A stretch of 64,000 nt of DNA, taken from the NCBI GenBank assembly GCA_963710675.1, contig CAVQBE010000025.1:62001-126000 (forward strand), in the 5' to 3' direction. Origin of the DNA: JACCZX01 sp963710675 (GTDB taxonomy: Bacteria; Pseudomonadota; Gammaproteobacteria; Burkholderiales; Burkholderiaceae_F). The notes below the pieces were generated by a model that ran no database searches, was not told where the DNA came from, and saw only the letters and a list, made by a program, of their open reading frames with translations. The translations under genes and the position numbers were made by a program. Below are positions 57,516 to 64,000 of this stretch, piece after piece; position 1 is the stretch's first letter, and each line of letters opens with the position of its first letter.

Positions 57516-58541
57516 TCATCTATTCCATTCGAAGTGTTGATCGAGCACGGGTGGGCCCCAGTCGGTGCTCGCCCGCTCGCTGATTAGCTTAAAGCCGTGC
57601 CGCTCGTACAAATGGCGAGCCGCGTCCAGTCCGGCGAATGTGTGCAAATGGACTGTGGCAAAGCGTGGTCGGCAAAAATCCATCGCCGCCGACATCAGCC
57701 GATGCCCAAAGTCGCGGCCTCTTAACGCTTCACCAACGATAAACCAGCGTAACTGCGCCGCACCCTCGCGGTCGCCACCGCCGTCGATAACGATCGAGCC
57801 CTGCACGCGACCGCCGTCGACCAACAGCCAGATGCCATCGCGCTCGGAATCGTAACGTTCGAGAAACGCGCCAACGTCGGCCAGGCGGCCGGCTTCAAAG
57901 ATCGCACCGAAGCCATGGTGCAGGGCGTAGTAGTGGGTTTGCAGCGCGCAACTCGCCGAGAGCCCGCCCGGAATGTAGCCCGGGACGATGCGTGGACCGC
58001 AGTCAACCGGATTCAGCGCGTGCTGGAACGGATAGAGCAGCTCGAACCGTTCGAGACACACTTCTGCGTCTTCGCTCATCGGCCGCCCAAGCGACTCGCA
58101 CTCGCGGCTGAAATACCTCCAGTGACCGGCCTTCCAGTCGTCGAGCGTGCGATCGCCCTCGCCCTCGTCCCACGCAAACTCGGGGTCCACCTCGGAGAAT
58201 TTGCGGCGTTCGAGCCAGGAGGTGCGTATTACCACCCGCGGTGTGCCGTCGAATTCCGTCACGACGCTATAGCCATCGGGAACAGCCGCCGTGTGTGGAA
58301 ATTGATCTGCGGTTAAGCCGAGCCCCGCAGTTGCTCGCTTTGGCCCGTGCAGAACGAGCTCAACCAAATCGTGCGCAAGTTGTTCACTATCGCCGAAATA
58401 CCACGCCTGATACGGCGTTCGATCAGATAGCTTCGACGCGCGGCAATAATGTGACCAGAAATCGGCGACGCGCGCTCGATCAACTGTGTTGTCGATGGAT
58501 GGTTTGTTGTTCGCCGCTATTTGGTGTGCTGCCGCCTGCAA
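57516..58541 (-). CDS. ASCH-domain and GNAT acetyltransferase fusion protein
   Basis: 341 residues. Positions about 25-170 form an ASCH domain of the YqfB/amidohydrolase or RNA-binding type: FWSHYCRASKLSDRTPYQAW, VLHGPKRATAGLGLTADQFP, VVIRTSWLERRKFSEVDPEF and EGEGDRTLDDWKAGHWRYF. Positions about 195-341 form a GNAT N-acetyltransferase: GIWLLVDGGRVQGSIVIDGG, acetyl-CoA loop VGEALRGRDFGHRLMSAAMDF, and the end HLYERHGFKLISE typical of GNATs next to MarR regulators. No frame break. The pairing suggests one enzyme acting on a modified nucleoside or amide. It abuts liuA (stop and start meet at 58541/58542). Confidence 0.85.
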   Translation of the reverse strand: MQAAAHQIAANNKPSIDNTVDRARVADFWSHYCRASKLSDRTPYQAWYFGDSEQLAHDLVELVLHGPKRATAGLGLTADQFPHTAAVPDGYSVVTEFDGTPRVVIRTSWLERRKFSEVDPEFAWDEGEGDRTLDDWKAGHWRYFSRECESLGRPMSEDAEVCLERFELLYPFQHALNPVDCGPRIVPGYIPGGLSASCALQTHYYALHHGFGAIFEAGRLADVGAFLERYDSERDGIWLLVDGGRVQGSIVIDGGGDREGAAQLRWFIVGEALRGRDFGHRLMSAAMDFCRPRFATVHLHTFAGLDAARHLYERHGFKLISERASTDWGPPVLDQHFEWNR

Positions 58542-59720
58542 TTACATCGTCTCCGCAAATAGCTCACGACCTATCAGCATGCGGCGAATCTCGCTGGTTC
58601 CGGCGCCGATCTCGTAAAGCTTTGCATCGCGCCACAATCGGCCAGTCGGATAGTCATTGACGTAGCCGTTGCCACCCAACGCCTGGATTGCCTCACCTGC
58701 CATCCACGTCGCCTTCTCGGCCGAATACAGAATCGCGCCCGCCGCGTCCTTGCGCAGGCTTCGCATCGTTTCCGATGTAGCGCGATCGCAGGCTCGACCG
58801 ACTTCGTACACATAAGCGCGGCAGGCCATCATCGTCGTGTACATATCCGCCAGCTTGCCCTGCATCAATTGAAACTCGCCGATTGACTGGCCGAACTGTT
58901 TGCGCTCGTGCACGTATGGCAGCACCGCGTCCATGCAGGCGCTCATGATGCCGAGCGGGCCGCCGGACAGCACTGCGCGCTCAAAATCCAGGCCCGACAT
59001 CAAGACTCGCGCGCCACCGCCTTCTTCACCGAGAACGTTTTCGATCGGTACCTCGACGTTGTCGAACACCAGTTCACCGGTGTGGGAGCCGCGCATGCCG
59101 AGCTTGTCGAGTTTCTGCGCGACCGAAAATCCCTTCATGCCTTTTTCGACGATGAAGGCCGTCATGCCGCGCGCGCCCATTTGCGGATCGGTTTTGCCGT
59201 AGACGACCAGTACGTCGCAATCGGGACCGTTGGTGATCCACATCTTGGTGCCGTTTAAGACGAAGTGACCGTCCTTCGCATCCGCACGCAGGCGCATGCT
59301 GACGACGTCCGACCCTGCGTTCGGCTCGCTCATCGCGAGCGCGCCGACGTGCTCGCCGCTGACTAGCTTGGGAAGATACTTTTTCCTCTGCTGCGCGTTG
59401 CCGTTGCGCCTGATCTGGTTCACGCACAGATTCGAATGGGCTCCGTACGACAGGCCCACGGATGCACTGGCACGCGAGATCTCTTCCATCGCAACGATAT
59501 GAGCCAGGTAACCAAGCTGTGCGCCGCCATATTCTTCTTCGACCGTGATGCCGAGGACACCAAGCTCCCCCATCTTGCGCCACAGGTCCATCGGAAACTG
59601 ATCGGTCCGGTCGATTTCGGTGGCACGCGGTGCAATCTCCGACTGTGCGAAATTGCGCACCGCATCGCGCAGCGCGTCGACATCATCGCCGAGATGAAAG
59701 TCGAGTCCGGGCAGTTCCAT
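58542..59720 (-). CDS. liuA: Isovaleryl-CoA dehydrogenase
   Basis: 392 residues, intact. Leucine catabolism: isovaleryl-CoA to 3-methylcrotonyl-CoA. Acyl-CoA dehydrogenase marks are ALAMSEPNAGSDVVSMRLRA and LNGTKMWITNGPDCDVLVVY. Two traits separate it from other acyl-CoA dehydrogenases: the catalytic Glu is in SGLDFERAVLSGGPLG, and the usual C-terminal Glu position is Gly in EIGAGTSEIRRML. The other liu genes are not in the window and may lie elsewhere. Confidence 0.93.
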   Translation of the reverse strand: MELPGLDFHLGDDVDALRDAVRNFAQSEIAPRATEIDRTDQFPMDLWRKMGELGVLGITVEEEYGGAQLGYLAHIVAMEEISRASASVGLSYGAHSNLCVNQIRRNGNAQQRKKYLPKLVSGEHVGALAMSEPNAGSDVVSMRLRADAKDGHFVLNGTKMWITNGPDCDVLVVYGKTDPQMGARGMTAFIVEKGMKGFSVAQKLDKLGMRGSHTGELVFDNVEVPIENVLGEEGGGARVLMSGLDFERAVLSGGPLGIMSACMDAVLPYVHERKQFGQSIGEFQLMQGKLADMYTTMMACRAYVYEVGRACDRATSETMRSLRKDAAGAILYSAEKATWMAGEAIQALGGNGYVNDYPTGRLWRDAKLYEIGAGTSEIRRMLIGRELFAETM

Positions 59721-59735
59721 CGAACTCAGTGGTGA

Positions 59736-60163
59736 TTACGGCGCCGCCCGGCCATCAGACAAGCGGATCGCGCCACGGATCAGCCGATACACGACCCACA
59801 GCCAGACGATCACCATGCCCAGACCGCCCAGCACGCTCGCGCCGATCAATTCCCATGGAATGTTGAAGTACTGACCGGAGTGAACAGCCCTCTCGATATC
59901 AATTGCATTCGGAATCAGCACGCTAAGCATTGCGCCGATCATCACCGCCCACGCAACAAGCCACCACCAGAAGGTGCTGATCAGCCAGCGGTAATGCGAC
60001 GACAGCAGCTCGGGCACATCGTGGCGTTTCACATAGGCGATGATGACGCCGATCAGCGTGGGCCAGAGCAAAACAGCCCAAGCCCATACAAACCATACGT
60101 CACACCGACCATAGTGAAGGCCCGCGATGACGGGATCGTTTCACTCGCGTTCGTCGTATTCAT
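59736..60163 (-). CDS. DUF4870-like membrane protein, one frameshift
   Basis: About 142 residues. ATG 60163 begins MNTTNASETIPSSRAF and runs to the first helix VGVTYGLYGLGLF, then breaks near 60070. The rest (LWPTLIGVIIAYVKRHDV; HYRWLISTFWWWLVAWAVMIG; GLGMVIVWLWVVYRLIRGAIRL) completes three or four helices. This architecture (helix, YVKR loop, two helices, YRLIRG) resembles DUF4870 proteins. Function unknown. Divergent from recQ. Confidence 0.75.
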
Positions 60164-60240
60164 GGGCGGAGTGCTGATTAACCAAATACGGTGATGGTAG
60201 CGCCTCGCGCTACGTACGTGCTGGCCCGCGGTACGCTTGG

Positions 60241-62063
60241 ATGATGTTGACTCCCGATGCACAGTCTGTTCTAAAGGATACGTTCGGCTACGACACGTTC
60301 CGCGGGTTTCAGGCGCAGGTGATCGAGCACTTGCGAAACGGCGGCGATGCACTCGTGCTAATGCCGACCGGGGGCGGAAAGTCGCTGACGTATCAGATTC
60401 CCGCACTGCTGCGAGCTGGAGTTGGCATCGTCGTCTCCCCGTTGATCGCTTGATGCGCGACCAGGTGATGGCGCTCGAGGAAGCAGGCGTGCGGGCGGCG
60501 GTGCTGAATTCAAGCGTGACATCAGCAGACGCTGCCGCAGTTGAGCGGCGCATGCGTGCCGGCGAGCTCGACCTGGTCTACATCGCGCCGGAGCGGTTGA
60601 TGGGCGAGCGATGCCAGCGGCTATTAAGCGACGTGCAGCGCAGCGCGGGAATCGCGCTGTTCGCGATAGATGAAGCGCACTGTGTTTCGCAATGGGGCCA
60701 CGACTTCCGGCCCGAGTACGGACAGCTCGCCATCTTGCGCGAGCGCTTTCCCATCCGTGCCTCGTATTGCATTGACGGCGACGGCCGATGTTCCGACGCG
60801 CGAGGAGATCGCCGACCGGCTGCTCGTCGAGCCGAGCATTTTCGTCGCGAGCTTCGATCGGCCCAACATTCGATATCGAATCATCGAAAAGCGCGATCCG
60901 CGAGATCAATTGCTTCGCTTCATCCGTGACGAGCATCCGGCGGACGCTGGCATCGTCTACTGCCTGGCGCGTAACACCGTTGATGAAGTCGCGGAGTTCC
61001 TTCGTGCCAGCGATGTTCCGGCGTTGCCGTATCACGCCGGAATGGACAGCGCGTCACGCTCGGCGAATCAGACCGAGTTTCTGCAGGAAGACGGACGCGT
61101 CATGGTCGCGACGATCGCGTTCGGCATGGGCATCGACAAGCCTGACGTGCGCTTCGTCGCGCATCTGGACATGCCAAGAAGCATCGAAGGCTATTTCCAG
61201 GAAACGGGACGTGCCGGTCGCGATGGCGAGCCGGCCGACGCATGGATGACTTACGGACTGGCGGACGTCGTGCAGCAACGTCGTCTGATTGAAATGTCGG
61301 ACGCCGATGCCACGTACAAGCGGCTTTCCGGTGCGAAGCTTGACGCGATGCTAGGGCTTGCGGAAGCCGCCGATTGCAGGCGAGTGCGGCTGCTTTCCTA
61401 TTTCGGCGAGGCGAGCGAACCGTGTGGCAACTGCGATAACTGCCTGACGCCGCCGCAAAGAGTCAATGCGACCGAAGCTGCGCGCAAGTTGTTGTCATGT
61501 ATTTATCGTTGCGAGCGCGGAAGCGGCTTTGGCTTCGCCGCGACGCACATCATCGATGTTCTGCGCGGCAAACAAACAGAGAAAGTCACGAAGTTCGGCC
61601 ACGAGCGTCTATCGACGTTCGGTATCGGCACGGAGTTGTCGGAAGCTGAGTGGCGTTTGTTGCTGCGCCACCTGGTCGCACAACACATCGTCGAGGTGGA
61701 TCATGCGACGTTCAACGTGCTAAGGCTGACGGACGCAAGCCGGGCGGTGCTGCGCGGGGAGCACACGATCGAATTGAGGCAGCAAGTTGCGCAACCCCGC
61801 CGCCGTACGGCAGAAGCAGGCGAGCGCCCAGTGCGACGGCGATGATCGATCCGATTATTCGAGCAGTTGCGCGCCTGGCGTGCGCAGGTGGCGAAACAAC
61901 ATGGGGTACCTGCGTTCGTTGTGTTTCACGATGGCACACTGAGGGCGATTGCGCAGGTGCGACCGCGGTCACTCGGCGAGCTTCGCACGATCTCCGGAAT
62001 CGGCGAGAAGAAGCTGGCAAGCTACGGAGAAAGCTTGCTGGCCCAACTGGTGCCCGCGCGTGA
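60241..62063 (+). CDS. recQ: ATP-dependent DNA helicase RecQ, frameshifts and an in-frame stop
   Basis: About 605 residues when joined. ATG 60241 or 60244. Helicase motifs: FRGFQAQVIEHL, Walker A MPTGGGKSLTYQ, DEAH box in FAIDEAHCVSQWGHDFRPEY, ALTATAD, YHAGMDS, VATIAFGMGIDKPDVRFVAH and QETGRAGRDG. The RecQ-C zinc site is CRRVRLLSYFG through CGNCDNC. Frames change near 60451 and 60765. TGA 61843-61845 is in frame between the winged helix and the HRDC domain (LFEQLRAWRAQVA; LRTISGIGEKKLASYG). The end is placed at TGA 62061-62063 in a neighbouring frame, next to the following start codon. Confidence 0.88.
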
Positions 62064-62064
62064 G

Positions 62065-63146
62065 ATGAATCCAGGCGAACACGAGCTTCAATATCCGTGG
62101 GCTGACGTCACCTGCGCACGGGCACTTGGCAGACGCTGCGCCCCGGCGTGCATTGGGTGCGCATGCCGCTGCCGTTCGCGCTCGATCACATCAACCTGTG
62201 GGTGCTCGACGACGAGATCGACGGGCACACTGGCTACACGCTGATCGATTGCGGAATCACCAGCAATGCCACCAAGCACGCGTGGGAACAATTGTTCGAC
62301 GGCTCGTTTGCCGGCAAGCCGTTGCTGCGTGTTATCTGCACGCATTTTCATCCGGATCACTTCGGGCTCGCACACTGGTTGACTGCGGGCGGCGATCGGC
62401 AGCGCTGGACGGTGCGACTGTGGATGACTGCCACCGAGTATGCGTTCGGACGCTATCTGTCGGCCGGCGGCGGGGACAACATCAGCGGCGACCTGGCTGC
62501 GCAGCATTTTTCGCGTAACGGACTGAGCGACGGCGAAGCGCTGCAGCAGGTTCGCGAGCGCGGCTCGGGCTACTACCCCAGCCTCGTCCCGGCGGTGCCC
62601 AGAAGTTTTCATCGGATCCACGATGGCGATGAGATTGCGATCGGGCATGCGCACGCGAAGCGCATCTTTCGGGTGATCGTTGGCTTCGGTCACGCACCTG
62701 AACATGCGTCTCTGTATTGCGAAGACGATCGTCTGCTTCGTGGCAGGCGACATGGTGCTGCCGCGCATATCGACCAATGTCAGCGTGTTCGACCTGGAGC
62801 CCGAAGCCGATCCGCTGCCGCGCTACTTTCGTTCGCTCGATCGATTGCTGATGCTGCCTGCCGACACGCTGGTGCTGCCGTCGCACGGCAAACCGTTTAC
62901 AGGATTGCATCAGCGGATCGGCCAGCAGCATCCCATCATGCGGAACGGCTCGCTGAAGTGCTTGCCGCGTGCTCGGCTCCGCAAACGGCTGCGAGCATTG
63001 TGCCGGTGCTGTTCAAACGCCAGCTCGATTTACACCAGATGACGTTTGCGCTCGGCGAATCGCTCGCGCATCTACATGCGCTGTGGTACGAGGGCAAGCT
63101 CGATCGCAAGGTGGATGGTGGCGTGTACCGCTTCGCTGCGACATAA
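62065..63146 (+). CDS. Metallo-beta-lactamase-fold hydrolase, frameshifts
   Basis: About 358 residues. ATG 62065 begins MNPGEHELQYPWADVT, then a frame change near 62118 leads to GVHWVRMPLPFALDHINLWVL. The metal site is CTHFHPDHFGLAHWL; GFGHAPEHASLY supplies the next His. FVAGDMVLPRISTNVSVFD, with the bridging Asp, follows in another frame (near 62740), then LVLPSHGKPFTGL. A last change near 62940 gives the C-terminal helices (LGESLAHLHALWYEGKL; VDGGVYRFAAT). The C-terminal winged-helix-like tail is typical of MBL proteins grouped with lactonase-like hydrolases. Substrate unknown. It follows recQ almost without gap. Confidence 0.83.
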
Positions 63147-63195
63147 CTTCCCTTTACTGCATTTGTATGGCGCGCCCGTGCACGAGGAGCGTTCT

Positions 63196-64000
63196 CTATA
63201 GCTGCGATGAAAACAGAGCTGCTCCGCGCTCCTTTAGCTTCTCATGCCACGGACGGGCTTGCCATTGCTCATACGTGATTCGTGTGGTGTTTTTCAAGTC
63301 GGCTTCGAAGGTTTGCGTCTGCTGACGCGCGAAGTCAGCGTCGTAGACGTTCAAATTGGCCTCGTCGTTCAGGCGAAACGAACGAGCGTCGAAGTTGGTC
63401 GATCCGACGGACGACCATAGGCCGTCGACGATCAGCAGCTTTACGTGATACATCGTCGGCTGATACTCATGAATCAACGCACCCGCCTGCAGTAGAGGAC
63501 CCCAGCTCGCCCGCGATGCGTTGCGCACGAAATCCGTATCGGTATATTTGCCGGGCAGAATCAGCCGCACTCGAACTCCGCGCTTCATTGCGGTCACCAG
63601 CGCTTCGCTGGTGATGTCGTCGGGTACGAAGTACGCCATCGCCAGATCGATCGTCTTCGCGGCCGCTGCGATCGACAGCAAATACATCAGATGCATGCTC
63701 TCGGAGCCGCCTTGGGCTGAGCTCTGGAAGACTTGCGCGTACATCGGGCCGTACGGTTTCTGTGCTGGAAAATAGGGATCGCCATGCAGCACCGAACCGC
63801 TGACTTTGGTCCAGTTGTCCATGAAGGCAGCCTGCATCTGCGCGACGGCAGGACCTTCAAGGCGATAGTGATTGTCGCGCCAGTGCTCCGGGTCCTGTGC
63901 GCTGCCGGTCCAGTTGTCGGCAACGCCGACGCCGCCAGTAAATCCTATGCGGCCATCGACAACCAACAGCTTGCGGTGAGTTCGATTGTTCACGCGCCCG
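63196..64000 (-). CDS. Cardiolipin synthase / phospholipase D-like protein (partial)
   Basis: The gene continues beyond the window end; 268 C-terminal residues are visible. Two HKD motifs characteristic of phospholipase D enzymes: the first in NRTHRKLLVVDGRIGFTGG, the second in MYHVKLLIVDGLWSSVGSTNFD. HWRDNHYRLEGPAVAQMQAAF, MAYFVPDDITSEAL and LIHEYQPTMYH are typical of ClsA/ClsB. It joins phosphatidylglycerol (or phosphatidylethanolamine) into cardiolipin at the inner membrane. Intact in the visible part. Confidence 0.92.
   Translation of the reverse strand, partial: GRVNNRTHRKLLVVDGRIGFTGGVGVADNWTGSAQDPEHWRDNHYRLEGPAVAQMQAAFMDNWTKVSGSVLHGDPYFPAQKPYGPMYAQVFQSSAQGGSESMHLMYLLSIAAAAKTIDLAMAYFVPDDITSEALVTAMKRGVRVRLILPGKYTDTDFVRNASRASWGPLLQAGALIHEYQPTMYHVKLLIVDGLWSSVGSTNFDARSFRLNDEANLNVYDADFARQQTQTFEADLKNTTRITYEQWQARPWHEKLKERGAALFSSQL

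Noticed and set aside
60197..60213. Perfect hairpin GTAGCGC-CTC-GCGCTAC as a terminator
   Set aside because: It lies between divergent genes and has no T run, so termination is unlikely; it could be chance or an operator.

Overview
The window is a stretch of a betaproteobacterial chromosome, most likely Burkholderiales. This rests on marker families and gene order: a DUF3567 protein, ribosomal protein bTHX, comM / ubiK / TorF-type porin-glnK-amtB, the ferrooxidans-type gshA followed by gshB, a mannose-type EIIA-HPr-EI cluster, and aceK beside beta-oxidation genes. Base composition is GC-rich throughout. I see no insertion sequence, prophage, CRISPR array, tRNA or rRNA. No gene-free gap exceeds 300 bases.

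Layout. 1-5.9 kb: end of trkA, a three-gene TRAP transporter (dctP, dctQ, dctM) and trkH. 6-14.4 kb: DUF3567 protein, GMC oxidoreductase, metH, a lipoprotein and an S9 peptidase, followed by an unexplained 115-nt hairpin. 14.6-20.5 kb: a secreted VIT-like protein and a small membrane protein sharing a promoter region with a CreB-like site; an operon DUF1840-diguanylate cyclase-creB-creC; then bTHX and a lipoprotein. 20.5-22 kb: exported metallo-beta-lactamase-fold hydrolase. 22-34.6 kb: a divergent catabolic locus. Its minus arm is rpiR, iolC-type kinase/aldolase, a GarR/MmsB-type dehydrogenase, livK, livH and two SDRs. Its plus arm is livM, livG, livF, a third unusual ABC protein and mmsA. 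34.7-46.5 kb: housekeeping genes (comM, ubiK, porin-glnK-amtB with a sigma-54 promoter, gshAB, PTS). 46.5-49.1 kb: CioAB-type cytochrome bd oxidase with a DUF2474 peptide. 49.1-60.2 kb: a nearly gapless minus-strand series centred on acyl-CoA metabolism (two acyl-CoA dehydrogenases, thiolase, aceK) with two LysE exporters, RidA, an SDR and an ASCH-GNAT fusion. 60.2-64 kb: recQ, an MBL hydrolase and a cardiolipin synthase cut by the window end.

The most interesting system is the 22-34.6 kb locus. It holds the lower half of inositol catabolism (kinase, aldolase, malonate-semialdehyde dehydrogenase) and an RpiR regulator. It has none of the inositol-specific upper enzymes (iolG, iolE, iolD, iolB), and its importer is of the branched-chain-amino-acid type with an extra signature-less ATPase. 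I infer a route for an unidentified acid or sugar derivative that converges on 5-dehydro-2-deoxygluconate or a similar kinase substrate.

Caution: at least 18 genes are interrupted by single-base frameshifts while otherwise intact, concentrated at 0.5-8.5 kb and 46.6-63 kb. I treat these as probable sequence errors and give the full gene extents.
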